From Sympetrum striolatum (Eukaryota; Arthropoda; Insecta; Odonata; Libellulidae): 64,000 nt of DNA. This document shows positions 1 to 11,720 of the stretch, in pieces (position 1 is the first letter of the stretch; the number at the start of each line of letters is the position of its first letter). The position numbers and the translations under genes were made by a program. Under the pieces are notes generated by a model that saw only the letters and a program-made list of their open reading frames with translations, was not told where the DNA came from and ran no database searches. The DNA lies in NCBI GenBank assembly GCA_947579665.1, contig OX388343.1, positions 103,359,657 to 103,423,656 on the forward strand. The letters are read 5' to 3'.

Positions 1-1985
1 CATATTTTTTATTTCCTTCAATTTTCGTATTGCGAGAGAAGCTCTCGCGTCTTAGTTTGACGTTTCAACGCCGTGCTTTTGATGACTGCAAATCCTGATC
101 TGGAACTGCAAAGACTATGACTTTGGAATGAGTCATCGGCAATTTTGGAACGAGGAAATACTGCACTTTCTGAAATTATGCTTTTAGCATTCCATTATTT
201 TAATTTCCACGACTTCTATGTGCTTGTTCTCAGATTTTGGAATGCAGTGCTCCAGAACTCCTTGAAAAACACGGAGAGAAATTGAAGTAATCTAATCTTA
301 AATGCTCTACCTTCGAATTTACTTATTTGAGATGCTTGAAGAAAAATCCTAATTGGATACAAAAAGTCATATTTCCAGCCGTACTAGCTCCATCTCTGTA
401 AGAGAAATATCTTTTTGGTGGGATAAAACGCTCTGATGAAATTAATATAATTATTCGAAACATAAACGTAAAGCAAACAATGCATTTCCTTCGTATATTA
501 TTCGCTCGGATGTAATTATTTTGTTAAGAATAAGTTAAGATTAGAATTTTTAATAACGTTCTCTATCTCTTAACTCGAATTGTGGACGCAAGGTAAAACA
601 TATCTAATGCCACATTCACTTTCGACCATATATGTATTTCACCCTAAAGTGATGCTACCGTGACGCTATATAATGGATTGGCGTAAAGCGTGAAAATTAA
701 GTATACTTAGTATACTTTATTATATACTTGGTAGCCTCTGCTATTGCCGTTGTTGTCAATTGTTGCCGATTACTTATGAAATTCTGCAATACTTCTTTAA
801 ATTTGAGTTGCAACTATAATCTGAACTCCTATTTCAGTAAGAATTATTTTTATAAATTACTCATAAAATGTATCCCAAACAATTGTAAATACAATATGAA
901 GAGTTAGAGTATTTTTGCAATCCTAGTAGTAAATGTAAGAATTTTTTAAGATAGATTTTAAGACCTTCGTATGAGTCATCCTTCCCTGGTGATATCCTCC
1001 CCTGGTCAATGGGCTTTATGTTTATTGTAGAAGTTTTTCATATATGATATAAATCTATACGATATGCTCCCCGAAAGCCGGTTGGTACCTCATCCCCTCC
1101 AACATAAGCTACCAAAAGTTTGTGGAGAGGAATGAGGTTTATTTGCAGGATGAGGATTGAGGTAGTGTGCTCTTGCTTTCCACGCTGAGCTAGAATGCTA
1201 TGAGAGGGACATGTAAATGAAGCACAATGGCTCTACGAGTAATAATTTTCCTGGCATTTCATGAGGAGAGAACTTGATCAGTGCAATTATTCACTCATAC
1301 CTCAGTAGCTTTCGTACCATTACAGTCACGATCAAGACTGCGACAAAAGTAAATGAAACATACATATTTCTCTATCTTGTGCTAAAAGACGAATGATATA
1401 TATTCCATTCATCAGATTATGGTCGCAGGAGCAGTGGTGAAAATAAGGAGCTTTTATTCACATGTTGGGCAGCTAAGAATTAAAAAAGTACTAAAAAATA
1501 ACACATCTGAAATTGAGCACATGCATACAGAGTCGTTTACTTATAGTTTGTTGAAGAAATGACTCGTTGATGTTAATTATTATGTACCTTGATGTCATAG
1601 AGACCTCTTCTACGAAAATTTTACGAAGAATTCTATTTGAGATTAAATAGGGGTGAATCTCTTAAAAAGATCGAAAAAAATGCTGATTCAGCGCCCATAT
1701 TTCTGCTATGATTATAGAGAACCTTCGAATCTGAATTAAGGAATTAATGAATTCTCTTGTTTAGATAATAAAAAATCTGATGTGGCCAGCACATGACTTT
1801 CTCCATATATAAGATGTAAATATTTATCTACGACAGTATTTTCGAACTCTATATTCAGTCTAAACTTGGAAGATGAGTGATTAATTTATATATTATTATC
1901 TTTTACGTCACAATCATTATGAATAATGTTTTTCAGGACATGCTCGATGAAAAAAGATGAATTTGGCCATTCGCCTATAGAGCCC
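1..1985. other. AT-rich non-coding stretch
   Basis: No gene, RNA or recognised mobile element is visible. The only structure noted is an imperfect inverted repeat at 1087-1101 / 1123-1138 (ACCTCATCCCCTCCA against its near complement). Short ORFs here, such as the one on the minus strand at 1886-2083, look like chance frames in AT-rich sequence. Confidence 0.6.
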
Positions 1986-1988
1986 AGA

Positions 1989-2631
1989 TCGCCCACAAAG
2001 TACATAATAAGCAACTTCCGGTTTATCAGTATTTCATGAATAACTCCTAAACAATTAGTGATACAAAAATATTTTTCATACAAAAGTTATAGGAAAATAA
2101 ATTTTCTAAAACATTTATAAACAATAGTATATACCTAAATATCATATTTATGGAGATATTTTGAAAACCGGAAATGAGCTTTGAAGAATGAAGCTCGACT
2201 TCCGGTTTACCGATTTACTCCAAAAACTAATCAACTCTAACGACTGTAATAAAAGAACTATGAATGAAATCTGGTGTTGATCCGACAAATAGTTTTCATG
2301 TTAGAGCGCCCACAAAGTACATGATCATCTTCTTCCGGTTTATCAGTATTTCACGAATAACACCTAATTTACCGGTGATACAAAAATATGTTAAATACAA
2401 AAGTTATAGTAAATTTTATTATCTAAAACTTTTATAAGATACAATATACATATATATCATATTTATGGAGATATTTTGAAAACCGGAAATGAGCTTTAAT
2501 GAATAAAGCTCGACTTCCGGTTGACCGATTTGCTCCAAAAACTAATCAACTCTGACAGCACCGACTACAGTACTATATATGAAGTTTGGTATTGATACGA
2601 CTAATAGTTTTCACGTTAGAGCGCCCACTAT
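1989..2631 (-). repeat. Tandem dimer of a ~316-bp interspersed repeat
   Basis: Two head-to-tail copies are plain by eye. The block GCCCACAAAGTACAT starts at 1991 and again at 2308. CTTCCGGTTTATCAG starts at 2015 and 2332. The block TGGAGATATTTTGAAAACCGG starts near 2151 and 2466. A third unit begins at 2621 (GCGCCCAC) and runs into the CA tract. Copies differ by scattered substitutions and small indels, so the duplication is old. Read on the minus strand with the segment to 2812, the order (terminal ACTTTCTCC motif, TTCGACTTCGAGATTTC block, TG tract, 'GCTCTAACGTGAAAACTATT' block) matches a kind of microsatellite-bearing repeat I recall from insect genomes. No protein-coding capacity is seen. 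The family name is not known to me. Confidence 0.8.
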
Positions 2632-2637
2632 CACACA

Positions 2638-2676
<39 letters not shown>

Positions 2677-2690
2677 ACAGACATCATTCC
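2632..2690. repeat. (CA)n microsatellite with TA interruptions
   Basis: A run of alternating CA with two CATA interruptions lies inside the larger repeat, between its GCGCCCAC block and its ATTCCGAAAATGG block. It also generates spurious ORFs rich in Thr/His (plus strand) and Cys/Val (minus strand), which are not genes. Confidence 0.95.
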
Positions 2691-2812
2691 GAAAATGGTC
2701 AAAACGTGTTCTAGGGACCCCAAAACATGTATTTCCGTTGAAATCTCGAAGTCGAATTTTTTCATGAAAACAATACTTTCTCTATACTTCGTATATGGAG
2801 AAAGTAAAAATT
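2691..2812 (-). repeat. Terminal part of the CA-bearing repeat
   Basis: The segment after the CA tract contains AAATCTCGAAGTCGAATTTT and ends in an imperfect palindrome around CTTTCTCTATACTTCGTATATGGAGAAAG (2777-2805; described, not a TIR pair). On the minus strand this is the start of the element whose duplicated body lies at 1989-2631. A short echo of the TTTTTACTTTCTC terminus is seen at 7634, but without the rest of the element. Confidence 0.6.
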
Positions 2813-2817
2813 GAGTC

Positions 2818-2905
2818 CAGTTCCTGGGTAGCCAAGTAGGTTTAGCGTTTTCCCTTTGACGAAAGAAGCCACCACCGGTTTGATTCCTGGTAAGAGCCCT
2901 TACAT
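2818..2905 (+). mobile_element. tRNA-derived SINE fragment (GCCAAGTAGG family)
   Basis: The core GCCAAGTAGGTTTAGCG is A-box-like and is followed ~35 bases later by GGTTTGATTCC, a one-base variant of the Pol III B box GGTTCGANTCC. The same two blocks recur at 18190-18260 with the same order and spacing, so both are copies of one tRNA-derived family. The fragment directly follows the end of the CA-bearing repeat (2812), so nested or adjacent insertion is likely. No acceptor stem can be drawn, so this is not a tRNA gene. Confidence 0.65.
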
Positions 2906-5900
2906 CATCTCGAAGCAATTTTAACAATGTTACTATTTCGATATTTGGTACTATCCCTCCTTCTAGGGGTATATCTACCTATTAATTATAGTTGTTCATG
3001 ATAAAAATGTCTTTGTTTGGAGATTGCATTATTCCAGTTACCTTTCGATAAAATGAATGCCCTCCTATTTTCATATGCTATCCCGAAATAGATTTATTCT
3101 TCAAGATAGAATTCATGTCTATGAAAATTCAGTCATTTCATTATTCTATGGACAGGAATGCACATTTTTCCATTGATACTCTGGCGAAGACTAATGAGAT
3201 TTTGGCTATTTGTTTAAATCCCTCAATATAAATTTCAGTCGCTAAGATTTTATAGTTTTGCTTTCTCCTCGATAATGTTTTCAGTAAATTGAGCGATTCA
3301 TGAGTTGTACGATTTCTTTTAAGGTTTCTTCTTCCGTAAATTTTGAATCAGGACGTATTCTTATTTATTTATATACATTCTGAGTATAACCTACAACCGT
3401 TGTCAAACATAGGTTAATAGCGCTATGACGTAGGGAAATAAACCAAACGATAACTTGTAATTAGATGAAATTTTGCACAATGGTGTATTCTGTAATGGTG
3501 TATTATATATTAAATACAAAAGTAGAAGTGCCTTTTTTGCAGAAACTCTTTCTAAAGTAATGTTTGCTGAAAATTGATTTCGATAAAAACAATCTAAACG
3601 ATATCTAGGATTTACAATTTAAAATCTATCTGTCAAAAATTCATTCCTTTATCCTTGTGAGAAAGTAGGTTTTTAATTCATCCTCTTTATGAAAAATCCG
3701 AAGCTGAGATTTAGAATTCTCCGTTTTGCGTTCGCTAAATAGCTGTTTATGTTGTAATTTTCATGACCGCAAGAAACGCTTCCATCATGGATCCTGTTTC
3801 TTGTGTACCAAAAAGCATTACTGATATTCTCCTTTTGGATTTAAAGTTTGAACGATTTTATTATTAAAGTATACCCATTCATAAATTTCCTTAAATATTG
3901 TCCCAAAATTTTCCATGAGATCAAGGTTACTATGTGTTACTCATACCAATGTTACAGATGTAGTATAATTATCATACCTGAAAACTGATTTTGCTGTTTT
4001 TCACCGACTATGTTTCACCGAAAAAACAACATGCAGGGGACATGGGATGGCATTACAGAGATTATAGTGTAAATAATCCAACAATTGTTGAAATGAAGAG
4101 ACAAAGTTACACAATTGAAACTCACCTAAACGTAACAGAAACTACAAATTAATTTCTTTTATATAACATGAGAATAGAACTATTTATTTTTTAAATAAGA
4201 TCATCGTCTCATCAATTACATAATCAAAGTAAACCAAACTGTATGCGGTGGCTTAAAGAAATATGCACTATTGAATAGTAAATATCTGTAGCAACTTAGA
4301 AAGTCGGAAGTTTATTCCATATCGGATGGTTCCAAGTTTTATGTAGTTCCTGCCAGATCTCATATAGATTTGTGTATTTTATTTTACGAGATACAAGTAT
4401 AGTGGAATTCGAAGTCTTGATTTGGTTTGATGTCTTCAATTATATACTCCATATCTTTGCTTGTTTGTGAGAGATTCTGAATTTTTTCAGTTTAGTTTAG
4501 CTATCTAACTGTTCCATCTTATCCGGATGGAATGCTTTATTAAAATATTTCGCAGCCAAAGTATAATTCAGCAATCGCGCTTTCATGAAAATTTCATGAA
4601 AACGCTCGCTCCTTAAAAAAGAATGAAGCAGCGTAAAGTACTCATTTTCATTTCAAAGATCTAAAATCCTTGTATTACGTTTGTTTCCTTTTTAAAGTTG
4701 GCTGTATTCCAGAAAAATTAATTTTTCTAACGGATTTGTAAGTAAGCGATTACAGCATTCAGATGGGATGTTAAAAAAACTGATAAAAAGATTCTCTAGA
4801 CCTACTGATTGATGATTAGAAGCATCAATGTGTGCCCATTTCTAGGTGTATTCATTCTCTGATAGCTGGTGCCTGAGTTTTCATGATTAATGTAAAATGC
4901 TTTTACAGCAACATCAATCTGCTTCCTATATTTCTCTGTAAAAATAAGACTAATTTTCTAATTCAGTTATTTCAAGTAAGATTTGAATGAGTTTGGCCTG
5001 CTTCCTCAACCCCCTTTTCGTTTTTAATTTATCTTTCGTTTTTATTTGTTCTTTTCGTTTAAATTATCCATTTTGTAGAAGGAAAACGTTTAGATTGGCT
5101 GGTGAACATTCATTATTTTCAGAGTGAGCTAATTAAGATAAATGATATTCATCTATAGAACTTTATTTTGGAGGAAGTGTAGTTTAAACGTTATTTTAGG
5201 TCATCGTTTAACGTATAGATCGCAAAACTGCTATTTATTATTTATCTATAGTCGTTTAAAGGCTACAATTCATCTTTCTACTGCAGTTCTGTATTTATGA
5301 ATGTGATAGAGCGCTAATCTAAGTGTTTTAAGATGAGAATCTACTATTTTTACAAGAGATTTCATTTATCCTCTTCTTTACTACGCCTGAAGTGTCAGCC
5401 ATCAGAATTCACAATTTTATTTCTAAGAATGGGAACTGAACGTATACAGATCAAGTAGATTAATAATGTAGAACATTAAACTGTTAAAGCAACTATTACT
5501 AGCAACTTACAACTTTTTGAATAAACTTAGTGGAGTACCTGCCTTCAGTTTCTCTTAATTTCATTATAAATTGCTGTTTAAAATAATATCTATTTATTCG
5601 GAAAAAATATCCAGTATTTGAATTTTCTCCATTTGTGTTTAGATATTGAATTATTTATCTACTTACAAGTTAGTTGTGGACAGAATATTTTGATTTTATT
5701 GTGTAACATTTTAATGTAAAATAGCCAGTTCTCAAGCGAAACAGAGGTCATTTTGGCCTAAAATGTCGGAAAAGTAAAATGATACTAATAAAAGTTAGAC
5801 AGTATAAAATACATCGTTAGTTAATTAGCATTATAAATTCCATACTACAGCATATACGTATTTAAGCAGCCAAAACAAGTTCAGGAAATTTTCGATAAAA

Positions 5901-6343
5901 AGGTGTAGTTGGAAATTTATTGGACTTAAATCTCGATGCAGAAGTTGGCACATGTGTATAATTGCTTATCCGATTGAAGAGGAAAAATTCCTCGTATTAT
6001 TAAGATAGTTAACCATGCCTTAATTTTTATGCGTGTGTTGCAATAAAACTACGGCTCATTGAGTGGAACTGAAGCTGCTTATCCCTCTAAATTACGTTAC
6101 CATCCATTATCATGCAGGTACGTGCCACAAAAATGTTTCTTTTGTGAATTCTTTCCTTATGACCTGCGACTTCTTGAAATAGATTTGTAAGCCCCCCGAC
6201 TAGGCTGCCATTGATTTAGTATAAATCGTTATTAATTTGAAATAATTTAGCTTAAATTCAGAACTGATTCTGTGAACTTCGTACGTATCTATGCAAATGC
6301 CGGAATGAAAAATGAGTACCTGAAAGAAATCGAATGTTGGCTG
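2906..6343. other. AT-rich non-coding desert
   Basis: About 3.4 kb without any ORF of 60 codons or more, recognised repeat or RNA. Base composition is uniformly AT-rich with poly-A/T runs. Nothing supported was seen. Confidence 0.6.
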
Positions 6344-6600
6344 AAAATCCACATTACCGGTCGTGGTTAACGTGCTAGTGCATTAACGCTCCAATCTCAC
6401 GGTTCCGGGTTCGAATCCCGGCTAATCGGATTTTTCCGGTTAGGGAATGGTTGTCTGTGTATGTTGTGTGTGTGTGTGATATTGATAAAATAAAATGCAA
6501 TAAAAAGGAATAAAATTAAGAAAAGGGGTTAAGTAGAGAAATAGCCTTCCTAGACTAAAATTCGCCCAAAAAATAAGACGGAATTATTATTATTATTAGT
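6344..6600 (+). mobile_element. tRNA-derived SINE with (ATT)n tail
   Basis: A tRNA-like head carries an A-box-like segment (GTGGTTAACGTGCTAGTGC, 6363-6381) and a perfect B box (GGTTCGAATCCC, 6408-6419). It is followed by an unrelated body with a GT run (6457-6478), an A-rich section, and a tail of ATT repeats at 6582-6599. Head, body and short-repeat tail is the classic order of a tRNA-derived SINE, about 255 bp here. The bases flanking the head (AAAATCC at 6344-6350, CCGG at 6357-6360) roughly mirror the bases after the B box (CCGGCTAATCGGATTTT, 6418-6434), giving a weak extended acceptor-type stem. No target-site duplication was identified. Confidence 0.75.
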
Positions 6601-7739
6601 CTTTGGGCAAAGTAATTGATATTGAATGTCTACCGTGGGCCATATAAAGAAATATTTTTGGATAAATTACGCAATATAATATTTATTTATGAGAAATATT
6701 AATTTAAGAATCTAAAATATAGATAGAATATCTTTATCTGCTCGGATTTTAAGCAGCAGCATGAGGGATATTTACTCTGAGGTTTTTATACTGCGATGGG
6801 AGATTAATATGAGAAATGGGAGGGATGTAGAGTAGGATCCTAAGTGGAAAAAAGCACTCGATATTCTCCATATGCGCTCCTCTCACTTGCCTCATTTGCA
6901 TCGCTGCACACACATAAGTTTGAACGTGGGAAACCATACGTCACCGCGTTTTCAAACTACTCTCCAATCTCGGTGTCACTTTTCGCCATTCTTAATGAAG
7001 CACTCCTCCGCAGTCGCCTTTTTCCTGCTCCAATTACTTAAGTTGCATTTCGATCCGTTTAATGATGTGATCATCGCTGATTCCGAATTACGTTATTCTG
7101 CGTGAACTAATGAAGCTGCCGAAATTATTTTGTCTCCTACTGCGTCGAAAGAAGAATGATTCACTGCCGAGATCTTATTCAAATGACAAAAACTGATATC
7201 TACGACTGAATTTTAACCATTGCGATTGTTTTTTATTTAGAATAGTTTTAAGCTGGTTGGTGACATAGTTAGGAAATGAACGATGATTGATTGATGTATT
7301 TATACATTTCTGAGTGCTGAATCATAACTTAACTTACGTTATGAATCTTCATCTATATTTTATTAAATCTTATAGCAAAGTAAGTCCAAATCCACATACT
7401 CACGCTTTCTCGAATAAAAAGCAAAACAGCGGTAAGTTTCGTCATAAATGGCGAGTTACTCGTATTTTTATTAAATATGTAGATATTTATTATTATGCTA
7501 TTTATAAATCGATTTTCATTTAGATTAAAAAGAAATTTGCTCATTCAGAAACAAGAGTTTTTTATTTAAATTTAAATTTAAGTTATTGACGTAGGTATTG
7601 ATAGTAGTCATTGGTTTCATTATTATGTTTAGTAATTTTTACTTTCTCGCTCGATTCCATACAATCAAGCCTCAGTGTGATATTGGTTTGAAAAATAATC
7701 AAGCCGAAATTCGGTTTTAATTTGATTTGTTCTAAGTGC
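6601..7739. other. AT-rich non-coding stretch
   Basis: No supported gene. Overlapping short ORFs at 6749-7105 lie in a slightly less AT-rich patch and have no recognisable domain. A short direct run of TTTAAATTTAAATTTAAG occurs near 7563. Nothing else stands out. Confidence 0.5.
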
Positions 7740-8280
7740 AGATGATCCGTGAAACCAAACGCGTCTCAATTTTCAGAGAACGTCTCTTTATCGACTGAAC
7801 TGGTGTCTCCTAAAACTGTTTCCTCGGCGGTTACATTGTGAATGAGTGCAATGGAGAGGTGAGAAAATAAGGAAAAAAATCCTCGGCCTCTCTCCGAATG
7901 ACGTTCATCGCTGATACGGTATTAAATAAATGAGTGCCGTCTTCATTTTTGGGTTATACAGGCTAATGTAACTCACATAATATCTACATTGAGTGGCCGC
8001 GGTCGAATTTCAAATGAATCACGCATTAACGGAGACTGTTCTGCCATGCAAGGCATTATGATTTCCGATTTCAATCAATTGACGCCGCGGAAATGCATAA
8101 ACTCGGGAGGAAGTCACGTTGTCCGCGGAGGAAATCGCTCTGCATTCAATTCGAAGTGTTATCCAAGTCACATTGTATCAGAAGGACAAACGGCAAGTCT
8201 TACTGAGAATGGAATTGGTTCGTTGATACATATTTTGAAGTCATTGTATGGCTTTGAAACACGGAGCAGTTGATAGGAGG
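7740..8280. other. GC-richer block without recognised gene
   Basis: Compared with its flanks this stretch has many CpG and CCGCGG-type words (for example GTGGCCGCGGTC near 7993 and GCCGCGGAAATG near 8083). A 94-codon ORF on the plus strand (7989-8273) has no recognisable domain, and its openness may reflect base composition alone. It is one of several similar GC-rich islands in the window and could be a regulatory or conserved non-coding block. No splice or promoter evidence was found. Confidence 0.35.
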
Positions 8281-8642
8281 TAATATACAATAATAACTTC
8301 TAAGAATCAATATAAGGAGGAGAATGCGGAAAACTTCAGTTTCCTAAGGACTGTGTTGGACCGATGGAAAGAGATATAGGTGAAAACCTGAGTTAAATTA
8401 CTAGAAGAAGGTGCTATTATGAAAGTTAGATATTATGAGGGATTGGAGAGACTGGCAAATAATAGAATTTCTCATACAGCTTCAATAATTCAACCTGTCG
8501 GTATTAATGATGGTGCTCTTTAATCTAGGATGTACGATGTACTAGGATGCACTCGTATCTATACCTCATCTGAATATTCTCATTGAGAAAAATGCACATC
8601 CGATCGAGAGAACATTATTAATACTTGCGTAGTTAATTAACT

Positions 8643-9110
8643 TTAGACGGGCGATGCATTAGATTGGCAAAGGAAAGGTTCTGGAGAGGTAAAGCGGATT
8701 GGGAGTAAAAGGAAAGGGTTGGAAAGGAGAAGAATAGAGAAGTAGTGGATTGAAGTGGACTTGGGTCGCCATCTTAATGCGAAGAAACGAGATGAATGGG
8801 ATGATGACCAACTCGAAAGGGATCGGAGAGAGAGGAAGAAAGTGAGATTTGCGAGAAACAATGAGTTGAGCAAGCAATTGGAGGGAGTTGAAGAGGGATT
8901 GGCTGAAGAAGGGGGATGCACTGCACCCCAATGCATTCGCAATGCCTTGATCGGAGCCGACAAGTAAATGCAACGGATTGCGATTGCTAAGGAAAAATTG
9001 ACCGAGTCAAAATAGCGACAATCACTTTGTTTCGAATTCTTCCGCGGAATGGAAAGGCATTCGCTCGAGATGTTGGCGATAGGAAAGAGGAACGCAGTTT
9101 GTATTCGCAG
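8643..9110. other. Purine-rich, GC-richer block
   Basis: The plus strand is strongly purine-biased (GGAAAGG, GGAGAAG, GAGAGAGAGGAAG). Openness in several frames on both strands follows from that bias. The plus-strand 70-codon frame at 8755-8967 is rich in charged residues and has no domain I know. The word CGCCATCTT (8767-8775) matches a YY1/PHO-type core. A palindromic-looking pair TGCATTAG / TGCATTCGC flanks the block. Function is unknown. Confidence 0.3.
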
Positions 9111-10480
9111 ACAGCATTAGTGAAAATTAGATTATTAATATTTATAAAATCAAAATGAAAAACATATAAATAATATTTAAGATATCATAAGTATGACGCC
9201 ATTATAAGAAGAATAAAAAGAGTGAAGGAAGGAATTAGGTCCGTTACCTTGTGACCCTTACTAAACTTAAGGAAAGGCTGTATCGAGAAGGAATTTACAC
9301 ATGAGATTTTATCAAAACAGGAAAATCCCTGTAACAAATTCGCAATTTTTTTGTTATACTCCGCCGTAGAGTGCATCTTGGCCTTAAGAAAAACAGAAAA
9401 GTTGGATTTAGAATAAATTTAAATTTCAAAGGTCTCTTTCTAATTTTAATAATCAACAAATGAGTGATTTAAGTACTGATGGATAATGTAAAGTATTCAG
9501 GACTTAAATTTATTTAATATGAATCGTCTAACTCTCCATAACGATAGTACTAAATGCCTCATAAAATATTCTAATATCAAGATAGCAAACAGTAAGCTCT
9601 GACAATATGAAAATATCGCAATTTACTATATATTTATGTACTAGATTATTCCGTGGAATATCAGGAAGTAACCTTCTTTAAAACTAAGACCGCTTGTAAG
9701 TGAATACAATGATGATTATTTTAAGTATGCCTTTTAATGTTGAAATCACCGGGTACTTTTGTAATGATAGTGAAACCTTTCGTTTTGGTACTACATCCTT
9801 CATTGTTCGGAAGAGTTACATCCTTTATTAGCTGAGATGTGTTAGAGATTTTACTCTTGTAAAGACATGCATAATTTCACACAATAGAGCGTTACAGTGA
9901 AAATAATGTTTCTTCTCTAAATTAAGATGACATTCTGTACTTTCTTATTAGCTTGTATTTTCTAGTACATATCTCTATATATGTGAGCAGGACATTATGC
10001 TACTTACTTAACAAATAATACCCTACTCATGATATGCGAATTTGACATGATCGAAGGCATGATAAACAGGGATAAGTGGTAAATTAATTTTTTAACTGTA
10101 TTTAAACCTTATTCTTTCCATTTTTGGGTTTACGACTTGCAGTTTTATGATTTTACTCAGCAATTATTTAGTACGTATTCCTAAACAGGAGAAACTTTTT
10201 CCTTCCCAACTCCAAGGGAGCTATGTGGCGTATCGAGAAGTGAGGATACCATTCTTGTTTTTACCAATGTTCCTCTACATTCCATTTGCCCAAAAGTCCT
10301 TTTTCGCATTGAAAAACAGAACCTTACCATCAACAAAATCACCTTTCCCGTTTTTAACTGCAATTTAACTTAGATGAGGTTCATTTTCAATTTATTTTCC
10401 AACGTTTTCATGAAATATGAAATGTGAGTTCTTTCAGAAAACATATCATTGATAGTTATCTCGATTGCATCCCACCATTT
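9111..10480. other. AT-rich non-coding stretch
   Basis: No recognised gene, RNA or mobile element. Overlapping short opposite-strand ORFs at 10147-10368 show no coding signature. Confidence 0.5.
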
Positions 10481-11720
10481 GGATTCGATCGGATAATTAC
10501 GACCCGAAGGCCCTTTGGGACATTCGGGGCCTTTTGCCATTTTTACTCGTTCGCGTAGTGACATAGAGCAAACATCACGAAGATTCTTCAAAGAGTATTG
10601 CGGTTTGGAGCATTTTTTGAGGAAGGGATGTTGGGACAGGATCCCTTAATAGTCAGGGCGCTGAGACGCCTCTCCGGGGGGTGGGGAGTGGGTGTGAGGG
10701 GGTTGGGAGGGGGAGAGGGTGGAGGAAGCGTCGAGGAGGGCCCTAATACTGCGGATGGGTGGCGTGGGTCGGTGAAGATGCTCAAAACGAGGGAAGGCTT
10801 TAAAAAAGGAAGATCCGTGCAGAAAGACGGTATGTTTTTTGCGAGGGTGGGGTGAGAAATATAGTGGGAGGCAGTGATATGGCCACCGTCTACGAAGGGG
10901 CGGAGATCCCGTTGGAGAGAATTAGTACGGCTGTAGAGAGAATTAAGGGAACGGGTGGGGTTTATAGAGTAAAATACTGGGGAAGCAGAGAGCTTGAGAA
11001 AGATCCCAAGAGGGAGGGATATTCCAGATAATTCCAGGAGGCGTGCATGATAAAGGGGAGGCCTGTTTTTTATTCCCTTGGAGATTGGAACGGGGGAGGT
11101 GGGAGAACGGATCCTTTAGATGTACTGTGAAACATCTCCACCCCCTTTGTCCCTTTCGGTGACGGGAGGGTGGGTTCTGGAGAGGCTAGGATGTCCCCGT
11201 GTATCCGAAAGAGAAATCCCCTCTCCTCCGTCCTCGATGGGACGCAAATCCGCGCAGAACTGTGCGAAAACAAGCGGCTTCTCCGCCTTCTCTCTTTCGC
11301 ACTCTTATTTTTATCTCACGCCTTCGGACCAACCCGAGGTCTCGGAACAAGCAGACCACGAATTTGTATCCTTTTGTCTGAGCCCTAGGGGGCAGTGACG
11401 GATGCTCGGGTAGGCGGGAATCTGCAACATGGCCTCCGAAAACCTCCCCCGCCCTCCCACGCTCTCTTAATTATTTTGTGTTATTTCGCGAACCAAGGAG
11501 TCGCCGAGAAAGAATGGTCGAATAGGAGGAGTGGACTTTGGAGGGATTCTCCCGAGGGCCTCATCAAATGTGAATCGCCATTCGTTAAGGGAACCTCTCT
11601 ATGGGCAGAGGATGAATTGAAAACGACAAACGAAGCGTAAATGGTTTTATGGAACAAGTGGCGACTCTCCGTGGCGGCCGTTGATTCGTAGTCGAACGAG
11701 GAAAAGATGAATTTCGTCAG
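10481..11720. other. GC-rich island
   Basis: About 1.2 kb of clearly GC-richer sequence rises sharply from the AT-rich flanks. It contains a G-run cluster (10672-10735), CpG-bearing words and many overlapping short ORFs on both strands (10588-10855, 11070-11640). None of the ORFs contains a domain I recognise, and the opposite-strand overlap argues for a composition effect. It may be a promoter/CpG-type island, a conserved non-coding block or an unrecognised 5' exon. No TATA, initiator or splice-site claim can be made from sequence alone. Confidence 0.45.
10672..10735 (+). other. G-run cluster, potential G-quadruplex
   Basis: The plus strand has at least five runs of four or more Gs within about 60 bases (CCGGGGGGTGGGG, GAGGGGGTTGGG, AGGGGGAGAGGG). 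This satisfies the usual four-run pattern for intramolecular G4 formation. It lies inside the GC-rich island. Confidence 0.7.

Noticed and set aside
2579..2927. Overlapping ORFs reading Thr-His (plus) and Cys-Val (minus) repeats
   Set aside because: They are translations of the CA microsatellite, not genes.
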